Shown: piece after piece, positions 1 to 9,010 of the stretch | Layout of the letters: each line of letters begins with the position of its first letter | Position numbering within the stretch: position 1 is the stretch's first letter | Source: Nocardia farcinica | GTDB taxonomy: Bacteria > Actinomycetota > Actinomycetes > Mycobacteriales > Mycobacteriaceae | NCBI RefSeq assembly: GCF_001182745.1 | Contig: NZ_LN868938.1 | Location: 558,001-622,000, forward strand | Reading direction: 5' to 3' | Length of the DNA stretch: 64,000 bases | Translations under genes and position numbers: made by a program | Notes under the pieces: generated by a model | Databases searched by the model: none | What the model was told of the DNA's origin: nothing | Seen by the model: only the letters and a program-made list of their open reading frames with translations

Positions 1-2192
1 CGCGGCAGCCCCATCACCAGGGTGGCGATCGTGTTGAGCTGGATTTCCAGGGTGCCGCCGCCGATGACCCAGGTGGGGATGTCGAGTTCGTGGTGCACGA
101 CCTCCGAGCGGGCTTCGCTGAGCGCGGCGGCGGGCCCGATGAGCTCCAGTGCGGCCGCGGCGGCGTCGGTGTGCAGCATGGCGGCGGCCGCCTTGGCGAT
201 GCTGGTGCCCGGTCCGACGCCTTGGCCGTCGAGGCGGCGGATCGTCTCGCGCAGGTTCATCGCCGAGATGGCGGCGCCGCGGGCGCTGATCCGGCCGAGC
301 GTCCGCAGCGCCTCGTCCCGGCTGCCCGCGTACTCCTCGCGCTCGATGATCTCCCTGATGCGCTGGTTGTGGCCGGGGTCGCGTACGCCGCCGATGAACA
401 ACCGCTCCTGGGCGAGGGTTTCGAGGGTCAGCGCCCAGCCCTGGCCGGGTTCGCCGAGCACCATGTCGTCGGGAACGAACGCGCCGTCGAAGAAGACCTC
501 GTTGAATTCGGCGTCACCGCTGGACTGGGTGATCGGCCGGACGTCGACACCGGGGGCGTGCATGTCGACCAGGAACATGGTCAGCCCGCGATGCCGTTCG
601 GCCTCCGGGTCGGTGCGAGCGAGCAGCAGGCCCCAGTCGGAGCGGTGCGCCAGCGTGGTCCAGATCTTCTGGCCGTTCAGCTGCCAGCCGCCGTCGACCT
701 TGGTGGCGCGCAGGCTCAGTGAGGCCACGTCCGACCCGGCCTCCGGCTCGCTGAACAGCTGGCACCAGATCTCCTCGCCGCGCAGCGCCGGACCGGCCAG
801 GCGTTCCAGCTGCGCGGGCGTGCCGCGCTGCAACACGATCGGCACCACCCACTGACCGATGCCCATCGAGGGCTGGGCGATGCCGTGCCGGTCGTACTCG
901 TCCTGCAGGATCAGCTGTTCGAGCGGACCGGCTTCGATGCCGTACGGCCTGGGCATGGGCGGGCTGACCAGGCCGTGGTCGGCCAGCAGCGTGCGGCGCG
1001 GACCCGTGTTGACCGAGTCGTGGTCGCCGATCGTGCTCGGGTGCGGGTTGGTCAGTTCGGCCGCGGTGTCGAGGATCCCCGAAACCCATTGCCGGAAGGT
1101 GGTATCGGTCTCCGGCAGTGGAACGGTGAAGGTGCGTGGCCCGCGCAGGGCGACCTCGCCCAGCCGCCGCTCCCACCGTTCGCCCGGCCCGGCCAGACCG
1201 GCCAGCGTGATCGCGCGCCGCCAGTACAGGTGCAGGTCGTGCTCCCAGGTGAAGCCGATCGCGCCGTGCAGGGCGAGGCATTCGACGGCGGCGTGCACGG
1301 CGTTGCCGAGCGTGATCAGTGCCGCGCCCGCGACGGCGTGCGCGCGCTGATCGGGTTCGTCGTCGAGCCCGCGCACGGCGTCCCAGGCCGCCGCGGTGGC
1401 GAGTTCGCTGGTGATCAGCAGCTGGGCGGTGCGGTGCTGGACCGCCTGGAACGCGCCGATCGGTCGGCCGAACTGCTTGCGCGCCTGCACGTACTCGGTT
1501 GCCGTGTCGGAACACCAGCGGATGACACCGGCCGCCTCCACCGCCAGGAAGGCCACCGCGATGTCGGCGGCGCGGTCGCCGTCGATGCCGTCGAGTTCGG
1601 CGGCGGGCGTCACGTCCTGGAAGGCGACCCGGCCGAGATCGCGGCCGAGATCGGCGCCGTCTTCGATCTCCACGCCCACCCCCGGTGCCGACCGCTCGAC
1701 CAGGAACCACCGCGAGCCTGCCGCCACCACGAACAGCTCGGCCCCGGGCGCGCCGAGCACCAGGCCGCTGCGCCCGGACAGCCGCGCCTCCCCGCCGGAC
1801 ACCGTGACGCCGTGCTCGGGCAGGAGCACCGCCCCGGTGCCGCCTTCGGCGAAGTGCCGCAACGCCTTCTCCGCGCCCGCCCCGGTCGCGGCGGTGGCGA
1901 CGATCGCGCTGGCCACCACGCTCGGCAGCAGCGGTCCCGGCAGCAACGCGCGGCCCGCCTCGGCGACCACCACGGCGATGTCGGCGACCGCACCGCCCTG
2001 CCCGCCGACCTCCTCGGGCAGATGCACCCCGGTCAGCCCGGTGGCCACCAGCTCCGGCCAGAACGCGGGCCGCTCGCCCCGCTTCAGCTGCTCGGTGTTC
2101 CTGCGGGTGTACTCGCGGGTGGCGTGGCGCGCGGCGAATCCGCCGACGCTCTCCGCCAACGCCGCCTGATCCGCGGTCAGGGCTACAGGCAC
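1..2192 (-). CDS. Two-domain acyl-CoA dehydrogenase, FadE34-like (3' end cut by window edge)
   Basis: The minus strand reads open from a GTG at 2192 to the window edge, about 730 codons. Two acyl-CoA dehydrogenase modules lie in tandem. The first half carries ALHGAIGFTWEHDLHLYWRRA-like sequence (here LALHGAIGFTWEHDLHLY), as in the inactive-looking N-terminal half of FadE34 enzymes. The second half has the full fold with WCQLFSEPEAGSD and ends with GGGTLEIQLNTIATLVMGL, so only a few residues are missing. Known family: FadE34 of Mycobacterium (about 710 aa) acts on CoA thioesters of steroid side chains using FAD. A steroid role here is inference. The GTG at 2192 has GGGAG 9 nt upstream; a second GTG at 2198 is possible. 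It is divergent from the ABC exporter operon. Confidence 0.88.
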   Translation of the reverse strand, partial: MPVALTADQAALAESVGGFAARHATREYTRRNTEQLKRGERPAFWPELVATGLTGVHLPEEVGGQGGAVADIAVVVAEAGRALLPGPLLPSVVASAIVATAATGAGAEKALRHFAEGGTGAVLLPEHGVTVSGGEARLSGRSGLVLGAPGAELFVVAAGSRWFLVERSAPGVGVEIEDGADLGRDLGRVAFQDVTPAAELDGIDGDRAADIAVAFLAVEAAGVIRWCSDTATEYVQARKQFGRPIGAFQAVQHRTAQLLITSELATAAAWDAVRGLDDEPDQRAHAVAGAALITLGNAVHAAVECLALHGAIGFTWEHDLHLYWRRAITLAGLAGPGERWERRLGEVALRGPRTFTVPLPETDTTFRQWVSGILDTAAELTNPHPSTIGDHDSVNTGPRRTLLADHGLVSPPMPRPYGIEAGPLEQLILQDEYDRHGIAQPSMGIGQWVVPIVLQRGTPAQLERLAGPALRGEEIWCQLFSEPEAGSDVASLSLRATKVDGGWQLNGQKIWTTLAHRSDWGLLLARTDPEAERHRGLTMFLVDMHAPGVDVRPITQSSGDAEFNEVFFDGAFVPDDMVLGEPGQGWALTLETLAQERLFIGGVRDPGHNQRIREIIEREEYAGSRDEALRTLGRISARGAAISAMNLRETIRRLDGQGVGPGTSIAKAAAAMLHTDAAAAALELIGPAAALSEARSEVVHHELDIPTWVIGGGTLEIQLNTIATLVMGLP

Positions 2193-2271
2193 GATCACTC
2201 ACTCCCGTCGAGGGACCCACCGGTCCCGGTTCGCGCAGTCCCTCTCAGATTAGAACAGGTTCTAGATCTCG

Positions 2272-2324
2272 TGTCAGTGGGTGTGTCAGGGCCGTATCAG
2301 GGCCGTATCAGTCCGGCCGGTGAC
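2272..2324 (+). promoter_or_regulatory. Four direct repeats (SARP-type box) before the ABC exporter operon
   Basis: Heptamers TGTCAGT (2272), TGTCAGG (2284), TATCAGG (2295) and TATCAGT (2306) are spaced 12, 11 and 11 bp, one helical turn apart. GGTGAC follows at 2319. The same four-repeat geometry and the same GGTGAC position recur at 7244-7296 beside the SARP gene. SARP proteins are known to bind direct heptamers repeated every 11 bp just upstream of the -10 region. The transcript is probably nearly leaderless, since the ATG is at 2334. Confidence 0.75.
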
Positions 2325-2333
2325 CCTTGCTGC

Positions 2334-3278
2334 ATGGACACCACAGCGATCGCGGCCTCCGGGCTGCGGAAAGCCTACGGGGACAAGATCGTCCTCGACG
2401 GCATCGATTTGAACATCGAGACGGGCACCGTCTTCGCGCTGCTCGGCCCGAACGGGGCGGGCAAGACGACGGCGGTGAACGTGCTCACCACCCTGCTGAC
2501 CCCCGACGCGGGCACCGCGCGGGTAGCAGGGCACGACATCGCCACCGACGCCGACGCGGTGCGCTCCGCGATCGGGGTCACCGGCCAGTTCGCGGCGGTG
2601 GACGACCTGTTGACCGGCCGGGAGAACCTGCGGCTGATGGCAGACCTGCATCGGCTGCGGGGCGCGGACCGCACCCGCGTGATCGACGAGTTGCTGGAGC
2701 GGTTCGAGCTCGCCGAATCGGCCGACAAGCGAGTGGCGACCTACTCCGGCGGCATGCGCCGCAAACTGGATCTGGCGATGACGTTGGTGACCCGCCCGCA
2801 GATCGTCTTTCTCGACGAGCCGACCACGGGCCTGGACCCGCGCAGCCGCCGCATGCTGTGGGACATCGTGCGGGACCTGACGGCCGACGGGGTGACGATC
2901 TTCCTCACCACCCAGTACCTCGAGGAGGCCGATCATCTGGCCGACCGGATCGCAGTGCTCGACCAGGGCCACCTGGTCGCCGAGGGCACCGCCGACGAAC
3001 TCAAACGCCGCGTGCCCGGCAGCCACATCCGGCTCCGTTTCGCCGACGCCGCCACCCTCGACGCCGCCGCGCGGGCGCTGCCCGAGGCGACCCGCGACGA
3101 CGAAGCCCTCGTCCTGCGAGTCCCGGGCGACGGCGGCACGAAATCTCTGCGTGCCCTGCTGGACCGGCTCGCCGAACACTCCCTCGACGCCGAGGATCTC
3201 ACCGTCCACACCCCCGACCTCGACGACGTCTTCCTCGCCCTGACCGGTCGCGCGACCACGGAGGCCACCGCATCATGA
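2334..3278 (+). CDS. ABC exporter ATP-binding protein, DrrA-like
   Basis: This is a 314-aa ATPase of the daunorubicin-resistance (DrrA/CcmA) type that would power export by the permease encoded next. Walker A GPNGAGKTT is at residues 38-46, the signature YSGGMRRK at 137-144 and Walker B IVFLDEPTTGLDP from 157. The C-terminal 80 residues form the DrrA-type extension. The ATG at 2334 gives the normal family N-terminus (MDTTAIAASGLRKAYG); the frame is open much further upstream but that part is non-coding. No ribosome site is visible, so a leaderless mRNA is likely. The stop overlaps the permease start by 4 nt (ATGA). Substrate unknown; antibiotic, lipid or peptide are all possible. Confidence 0.93.
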   Translation: MDTTAIAASGLRKAYGDKIVLDGIDLNIETGTVFALLGPNGAGKTTAVNVLTTLLTPDAGTARVAGHDIATDADAVRSAIGVTGQFAAVDDLLTGRENLRLMADLHRLRGADRTRVIDELLERFELAESADKRVATYSGGMRRKLDLAMTLVTRPQIVFLDEPTTGLDPRSRRMLWDIVRDLTADGVTIFLTTQYLEEADHLADRIAVLDQGHLVAEGTADELKRRVPGSHIRLRFADAATLDAAARALPEATRDDEALVLRVPGDGGTKSLRALLDRLAEHSLDAEDLTVHTPDLDDVFLALTGRATTEATAS

Positions 3279-4036
3279 GCACCGTCACCGCATCGTTGAC
3301 CGACTCTTCGATCATGCTGCGCCGCAACTTCACCCACATCACCCGCTCACCGGTCACTGTCTTCAACGCCGCGTTCATGCCGGTGCTGATGCTGGTGATC
3401 TTCGTCTACGTCTTCGGCAACGCCTTCGACGTTGGCGGCGATTACATCGACTACGCGACACCGGGCCTGATCCTGCTGGCGATCAGCTACGGGCTCTCGG
3501 GCACCGCGGTCGCGGTCAGCTCCGACATGACCAAGGGGATCATCAACCGCTTCAAAGTGATGCACGTGTCCCGGGGCGCGGTGCTCACCGGCCATGTCGT
3601 GGCCACCATGCTCACCAACGCGGTGGCCGTGGCAGCCGTGGTCGTGGTGGCGTTCCTGCTCGGCTTCCGGCCCGGGGCGTCGGCGCTCGACTGGCTCGGC
3701 GCGCTCGGCATCGTGGTGGCGACCTCGTTCGCGGCGTCCTGGCTGACGGTGGCGCTGGGCATGGCGGCCACGACGCCGGAGGCCGCGGGCATGACCGTGG
3801 TTCCGCTGATCATGCTGCCGTTCCTGAGCAGTGCGATCGTGCCCGCCGACAAGATGGGCCAGGGTGTGCGGCAGTTCGCCGAGTACCAGCCCTTCACGCC
3901 GATCATCGAGTCGATCCGCGGTTTTCTGGCCGGCACGCCATCCAGCGGTGACACGGCGACCGCGCTGGCCTGGTGCGCGGCATTCGCCCTGGTCGGCTAC
4001 CTGTGGTCGCGCGCCACGTTCACGAAGCGAGCGTAG
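3275..4036 (+). CDS. ABC-2 type permease, DrrB-like
   Basis: A 253-aa integral membrane protein with about six hydrophobic spans and the ABC-2 membrane fold; it contains EYQPFTPIIESIRGFL near the C-terminus, typical of DrrB-like permeases. It starts inside the stop codon of the ATPase gene, so the two are translationally coupled and form one exporter. Its last 17 bp overlap the 3' end of the convergent SARP gene. Regulation presumably comes from the direct repeats upstream of the ATPase gene. Confidence 0.92.
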   Translation: MSTVTASLTDSSIMLRRNFTHITRSPVTVFNAAFMPVLMLVIFVYVFGNAFDVGGDYIDYATPGLILLAISYGLSGTAVAVSSDMTKGIINRFKVMHVSRGAVLTGHVVATMLTNAVAVAAVVVVAFLLGFRPGASALDWLGALGIVVATSFAASWLTVALGMAATTPEAAGMTVVPLIMLPFLSSAIVPADKMGQGVRQFAEYQPFTPIIESIRGFLAGTPSSGDTATALAWCAAFALVGYLWSRATFTKRA

Positions 4037-7000
4037 CGGCAGCCAGCTCCGGCCAGTCGGCCCGCGCACCCTCCTGCGTCGCCTCGGTGAAGCGCTGCTC
4101 ACCGAGGCGGCGTCGCGCCGTCTGCTCGATGCGGACCCAGTCCGGTATCGAGCGGTCGGGCAGGCCGGCCAGTGCGGCGGCCGCCGCGAGCAACCGCACC
4201 GCCTGCTCGTCGTCCTGTTCGCGCAGTGCCTGGTCGGCGATCCCGACGAGCACGGCGGTGGTGAGCGGCGCGTAGGTCGCGACGGTGACGATCCGCAACG
4301 CCGCAGCGCGGTGGGCGCGGGCCTCGTCCGGCTCGGTCGCCAGGTAGCCGCGCAGATCGTGAATCTGCGCGGCGGCGAATTCCTGATCCGCCGCCTCGTT
4401 CAGCAGCGACTCCGCGGCCTTGATCTGCCGCTCCGCCTCCTCGGTGTCGCCGCGCCAGCGGGCGAGTTCGGCCCGGGTGAGGGCGAAGACACCGAGGGCG
4501 TTCGGCCACGCGGACCGGTCGGCGAACCGCTGCGCGTCGGCCAGCGCGGTGGCGCTCGCCTCCGCATCGCCGGTCAACCAGTACAGCTGGGCTTGCCTGG
4601 CGCGGATCAAGAAGATGTCCTCGAGCGCGCCGATCTCGGTGACGACCCGGACCGCATGATCGAGATGTTCACTGGCCTTGCCGAATTCGCCGCGGGTGGC
4701 GATGCGGTTGGCCAGCTCGGTGAGTGCGAACGACATGCCCCACCGCTCGCCGATCGTGCGGAATTCGGCGAGCGCCGTTTCGAGGTAGGCGTCCGCCTCC
4801 TGGCCCGCTCTGCCCAGCGCGATCCGCATCTTGCCCAGTTGCAGCCGGGCCAGCGCTCGTACCCACGGGTCGTCCTCGGCCAGCAGCGGTTCGAAGGCCG
4901 ACAGCATCTCGTCGGGGCCCTGCCGCAGGCGTTCCAGGGCGCCGGTGAACGCCAGTAACGGGTAACGGACGCTGCTTTCCGTGGTCAACCGGTGGGCTCG
5001 CTGAATCCACGCCATCGCCTGGCCACCGTCGTTCGGGCCGGACAGCAGGAAGTGCGCCACGAGCCCGCACACGATCGCGCGGGTCTCGTCGTCCACCTCG
5101 CCGGGCAGTTCGGCCGCGGCGGTGAGCAGCTCCAGGCCCTCGGCCTTGTGCCCGCTCAGCCACCAGTACCAGCCCGCCGCCGCGGCGAGCCGGGTGGCGC
5201 CTGCCGCGTCGCCCGCCGCGAGCGCGCCCCGCATCGCGCCGACGATGTTGTCGTACTCGGCCTCCAGCCGCACGAGCCAGGTCAGCTGGTCGGCGCGGCG
5301 CAGATGGGGTTCCGCGGTGTCGGCGAGCCCGGTGAAATAGGCCAGATGCGCGCGGCGCGCGGATTCCACCTCGTCCGACTCGGCGAGCCGGTCGCGCGCG
5401 TATTGCTTGATCGTGTCGAGCATCCGATAGCGGGGTCCGGTGTCGCCGGCCACGACCAGCAGCGACTTCTCGGCGAGCGAGGTGAGCAGGTCGAGCACCT
5501 CCCAGCGCTCGACGGCGTCGGCGAATCCGGCACCGGCGCAGACGTGTTCGGCCGCGTCCAGGCTGACGTCGCCGGTGAACACCGCCAGTCGGCGCAGCAC
5601 GTTCCGTTCGGTGTCGCTGAGCAGTTCCCAACTCCAGTCGACCACCGCCCGCAGCGTGCGGTGGTGCCGGAGGGCGGTGCGGCTGCCGCCGGTGAGCAGG
5701 CGGAAACGGTCGTCGAGGCGATCGGCGAGCTGGTCGAGGGTCATGGTGCGTAGCCGGGCGGCGGCCAGTTCGATCGCCAGCGGAATCCCGTCGAGCGCGC
5801 GGCACACCCGCGCCATCGTGGCCAGGGCGGCGGCATCGGAGTCGAGATCGGGTCGCACCGCACTCGCCCGATCGCGCAGCAACTGCACCGCGGGCGCGGC
5901 CTCGATGGTTGCCGGATCGGCGTCGTCTTCGGGTAGGGCCAGCGGCGCCACCTGCCACAGCGCCTCGCCGGTGATGCCGAGCGGTTCCCGGCTCGTCGCC
6001 ACGATCCGCAACCGGCGACATTCCCCGAGCAACCGATGTGCGAAGGCGGCCGCGGCCTCGATGACGTGCTCGCAGTTGTCCAGGATCAGTAGCGTTTCCC
6101 GGTCGCGCAGGGCGGCGACGAGCCGGTCCATCGGTTCGACGGCCGGCGCGCCACCGAGCAGCGCGTCGCGGAGGCCGAGCGCGGCCAGCACCGTCTGCGC
6201 CGGGTCGCTGTTCTGCCCGAGCGGGGCCAGTTCCACCAGCCACGGCCCGTCCGGCAGATCGTCGAGCAGCGTGCGCGCGGTCTCCACGGCCAGCCGGGTC
6301 TTGCCGGAACCGCCGGGACCGGTGATCGTGGTGAGCCGGTGCTCGGCCACCAGGTCGCGCACGGCCGCGATGTCGGCGTGTTTACCGACGTAGCGAGTCA
6401 ATTCGGCGCGCAGATTGGTGCTGCGGCCGGTGGGCTGTGCGCCGCCCTCGCCACGCAACAGCGCGACGTGCAGGGCCGACAGTTCCGGCGAGGGGTCCAC
6501 GCCCAGCAGGTCGGCGAGCGATTCCCTGGCCCGCTGATACACCTGTAACGCCTCCGCGCCGCGGCCCGCGGCGCCGAGTGCCCGCATCAACGCGGCGACC
6601 AGCCGCTCACGCATCGGGTTCCGGGCGACCAGGTCGGCCAGCTCATCGGCCATCTCGGCGCCGCGGCCGAGCCGGATCTCGGCGTCGTAGTGTTCCTCCA
6701 GGGTCGCCATCCGCAGCCCCTCCAGCCGCGTGACCACCGCCTCCACGGCCTGACTGTCGCGCACCTCGACGTCCTGCATCGGCGCGCCGCGCCACAGTTC
6801 GAGCGCCGCCCGCAGCAGCTCGGCCCGCTCGCCGTCGTCGGCGCCGCGGGCCTGGTCGACCAACCGCTCGAAACGCACCGCGTCGACCGACTCGGCATCG
6901 ACCGCGAGCCGGTAGCCGCCGGCCTGTCCGTCGATCAGCCCGGTGGGCAGCAGTCGCCGCAACCGGGAAACCAGCGCTTGCAGGGCGTTGACCGCGTCGG

Positions 7001-7199
7001 CAGGCGGCTGCTCGCCCCAGATCCAGTCCACCAGGGTGGTTTTGGGAACAGGACGCCCCGCCGCCAACGCGAGCGCGATCACCAGGGCACGCAACCGGGC
7101 GCCCGGGATCTCGATCGAACCGCCGTCCGCTGTCCGGATCTCCAGCGGCCCAAGTAACCCGATCTGCACCGATCCATTCTGCCGTGCCGGGTCCGGCAT
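4020..7199 (-). CDS. SARP/AfsR-type transcriptional regulator with NB-ARC ATPase and TPR domains
   Basis: About 1059 aa. Order: OmpR-type winged helix (IGLLGPLEIR from about residue 12, through about 100), bacterial transcriptional activation domain (about 100-255), P-loop ATPase with GPGGSGKTRLA near residue 297 and ILDNCEHV Walker B, a winged helix with MLDTIKQYARDRL, then a TPR-rich C-terminal half. This is the AfsR/EmbR-like layout of large SARPs that activate exporter or secondary-metabolite genes. The start is uncertain: ATG 7199 is chosen, GTG 7169 begins exactly at the conserved VQIGLLGPLEIR, and the open frame extends to 7241. The divergent spacer to the DUF4097 gene carries four SARP-type repeats, and the same array stands before the ABC operon, so both are likely targets. 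Confidence 0.9.
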   Translation of the reverse strand: MPDPARQNGSVQIGLLGPLEIRTADGGSIEIPGARLRALVIALALAAGRPVPKTTLVDWIWGEQPPADAVNALQALVSRLRRLLPTGLIDGQAGGYRLAVDAESVDAVRFERLVDQARGADDGERAELLRAALELWRGAPMQDVEVRDSQAVEAVVTRLEGLRMATLEEHYDAEIRLGRGAEMADELADLVARNPMRERLVAALMRALGAAGRGAEALQVYQRARESLADLLGVDPSPELSALHVALLRGEGGAQPTGRSTNLRAELTRYVGKHADIAAVRDLVAEHRLTTITGPGGSGKTRLAVETARTLLDDLPDGPWLVELAPLGQNSDPAQTVLAALGLRDALLGGAPAVEPMDRLVAALRDRETLLILDNCEHVIEAAAAFAHRLLGECRRLRIVATSREPLGITGEALWQVAPLALPEDDADPATIEAAPAVQLLRDRASAVRPDLDSDAAALATMARVCRALDGIPLAIELAAARLRTMTLDQLADRLDDRFRLLTGGSRTALRHHRTLRAVVDWSWELLSDTERNVLRRLAVFTGDVSLDAAEHVCAGAGFADAVERWEVLDLLTSLAEKSLLVVAGDTGPRYRMLDTIKQYARDRLAESDEVESARRAHLAYFTGLADTAEPHLRRADQLTWLVRLEAEYDNIVGAMRGALAAGDAAGATRLAAAAGWYWWLSGHKAEGLELLTAAAELPGEVDDETRAIVCGLVAHFLLSGPNDGGQAMAWIQRAHRLTTESSVRYPLLAFTGALERLRQGPDEMLSAFEPLLAEDDPWVRALARLQLGKMRIALGRAGQEADAYLETALAEFRTIGERWGMSFALTELANRIATRGEFGKASEHLDHAVRVVTEIGALEDIFLIRARQAQLYWLTGDAEASATALADAQRFADRSAWPNALGVFALTRAELARWRGDTEEAERQIKAAESLLNEAADQEFAAAQIHDLRGYLATEPDEARAHRAAALRIVTVATYAPLTTAVLVGIADQALREQDDEQAVRLLAAAAALAGLPDRSIPDWVRIEQTARRRLGEQRFTEATQEGARADWPELAAATLAS

Positions 7200-7243
7200 C
7201 GTTCGCCCGACGGTGACGGACCCGCTGACCTGGGCCGACACGG

Positions 7244-7296
7244 TGTCGGGTGTGGTGTCAGACCGGTGTCAGGCCCGTATCAGCCGAGCAGGTGAC
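7244..7296 (+). promoter_or_regulatory. Four direct repeats (SARP-type box) between the SARP and DUF4097 genes
   Basis: Heptamers TGTCGGG (7244), TGTCAGA (7256), TGTCAGG (7267) and TATCAGC (7278), spaced 12, 11 and 11 bp, followed by GGTGAC at 7291. From last repeat to GGTGAC the distance is 13 bp, exactly as at 2306-2324. Placed 40 to 90 bp before the DUF4097 ATG and just upstream of the regulator's own start, it could serve both divergent genes. Confidence 0.75.
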
Positions 7297-7336
7297 AGTT
7301 CTCCCTGATCCCCGATCCACCAGAGGAGTACCGATC

Positions 7337-7978
7337 ATGTTCACTTTCGCGACCCCCGAGCCGATCTCCGTCGTCGTCGACGTGCTGTCCGCGCATGTCA
7401 CGGTGAGGGCTACCGAACGCGCCGATACCGTGGTCCACGTCCGCCCGTCCGATGCGGCCGAGACCGCCGACATCCGAGCGGTCGAACGCACCGTCGTCGA
7501 TTTCACCGCGGGCACACTCACCGTGCGGACGCCGAAGACCTGGCGCACCTATACGCCCTTCGGCGGCAACCCCTCGATCGAGCTGACGGTCGAGGTGCCC
7601 ACCGGCTCCCAGGTGAAAGCGACCGCCGCGGTGGGCGATCTGACGGTCGCGGGCGAATCCGGCCGCTGCGAGCTGGAGATCTCCTCCGGCGACATCACCG
7701 TGGAGCGGCCACGCGACGCGGTCACCGCCAAGACCTCGATGGGGGCGATCCGCGTCGGCGAGGCCGTTCGCGGTGTCCTGCGGCTCGAGACCGGCATGGG
7801 CGACCTGACCGTGGGCGTCGACCCGCGCAGCGCTGTGGTCATGGACACCACCGCGCACACCGGCGACGTGCGGAACCGGCTGAACCCGGTCGAGCCGGCG
7901 GGCAAGGATGCCGTGCAGGTGATCGCGCGCACCGGCATGGGCAACGTCAGCGTGCACCATGTCGCTCGCACCCGATGA
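7337..7978 (+). CDS. DUF4097 beta-repeat protein
   Basis: A 213-aa protein made of short repeating beta-strand units (for example GDLTVAGESG, GDITVERP, GAIRVGEA, GDLTVGVD, GNVSVHH), which is the DUF4097/adhesin-like beta-helix pattern. No signal peptide or membrane span is seen, so it is probably cytoplasmic. The ATG at 7337 follows GAGGAG at 7323; the frame upstream of it covers the regulatory repeats and is not coding. It likely belongs to the SARP regulon. Function unknown in the family. Confidence 0.85.
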   Translation: MFTFATPEPISVVVDVLSAHVTVRATERADTVVHVRPSDAAETADIRAVERTVVDFTAGTLTVRTPKTWRTYTPFGGNPSIELTVEVPTGSQVKATAAVGDLTVAGESGRCELEISSGDITVERPRDAVTAKTSMGAIRVGEAVRGVLRLETGMGDLTVGVDPRSAVVMDTTAHTGDVRNRLNPVEPAGKDAVQVIARTGMGNVSVHHVARTR

Positions 7979-8052
7979 CCGCCAGAGGCGACGCACGTTC
8001 GGGCAGTGGGCGGTCGAGCACGCCGACGTCTTCCGCCGACCGTGTCGTGGTC

Positions 8053-8931
8053 TCAGCCCTGGTTCGCGGTCTCCCGCAGGTCGACGCCGATCGGGGTGAT
8101 CGACGGGATCTCCCCGGAGTCGACCACGGCCCGGGTCACCGGCCGGAGCGCGGTGAGCAACTCGTCGCGTTCGGACTCCGAGAGGACCGCGAAGGCTTCG
8201 GCGGCGAGATCGTCGGTGCGGTCCTCGATCTCGGCCTTCACCCGCTCGCCCTCGGCCGTGAGCGCGTTGTCGGCGACCAAGCCCTTGGCGGTCAACGATG
8301 CCAGACAGGCTGCCCACTCCGCGTCGTCGAACTCGCGCAGCATCGTGTACACCTCGCGCGGTGTCCCGTTGGCCACCGTTTGCAGCACATGCGATTCGCG
8401 GCCACCGATGCCCGCGGCGATGAGCAGCGCGATGTGGCCGTCACCCCGGTGCTCGCGCAACAGGGTGGCGGCGTGCCAGAGCTTGGCGAGCGGGTCGGTG
8501 GGCTCGGGTAGCGCCCGGTTGGCCGCGAACAGCGTGCGGCCCTCCAGCGGCGCCGACGCGGCCGCCCGCGCGGCCAATTCGGCCGCGCGCTCGACCTGTT
8601 CGCTGGTGGCCGCCTCGCCGAGATGACGGCGCAGTGCCGCGACCGAGCCCTGCTCACGCGCCGCCAGCGCCACCTCGGGTCCGGCGATCTGCCAGGCGCC
8701 GGGCACCTCCTTGGCGACCCGCTCGAAGGAGAAGTTGTAGAACAACGCGTGCACCACTTCGGCGCTCACCGCACCCAGCGGGGCCGACCGTCCCGCGAAG
8801 TACCCCATCCACGGCCTGCGGTATCCGGCCTCCTTCAAGGCCGTCACCGCTTCGGGGGAGAAGTAGGTCACCGCGTGGACGGGCTCGAGCAGACTCCAGG
8901 CTTTCCGTGCGAACGCACGCGTTTCACTCAT
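8053..8931 (-). CDS. SCO6745-family protein (winged-helix-like, function unknown)
   Basis: A 292-aa protein of the actinobacterial SCO6745 family, recognisable from ARKAWSLLEPVHAVTYF near the N-terminus and the GYRRPWMGYFAGRSAPLG motif. The C-terminal part looks like a winged-helix regulator (ALTAEGERVKAEIEDRTDDL). It lies 79 bp downstream of mftC on the same strand, in the position where mftD is usually found, so it may be co-transcribed with the mycofactocin genes. No enzymatic motif is visible. The ATG at 8931 is the clear start. Confidence 0.8.
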   Translation of the reverse strand: MSETRAFARKAWSLLEPVHAVTYFSPEAVTALKEAGYRRPWMGYFAGRSAPLGAVSAEVVHALFYNFSFERVAKEVPGAWQIAGPEVALAAREQGSVAALRRHLGEAATSEQVERAAELAARAAASAPLEGRTLFAANRALPEPTDPLAKLWHAATLLREHRGDGHIALLIAAGIGGRESHVLQTVANGTPREVYTMLREFDDAEWAACLASLTAKGLVADNALTAEGERVKAEIEDRTDDLAAEAFAVLSESERDELLTALRPVTRAVVDSGEIPSITPIGVDLRETANQG

Positions 8932-9010
8932 CAGCCAGTTCTATCGCATGCCGGGCCGCTTCCGCGAGAGCGCCCGGTGCGGCGGCCGCTCGCCGCCGCA
9001 CCGGCGCGGC

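Noticed and set aside
514..2220. 568-aa arginine-rich frame on the minus strand
   Set aside because: Out of frame with the real FadE reading; a GC-rich shadow.
885..2333. Long open frame continuous with the ABC ATPase and running through the fadE region
   Set aside because: It is antisense to a clear acyl-CoA dehydrogenase and has no protein-like character; the ATPase starts at 2334.
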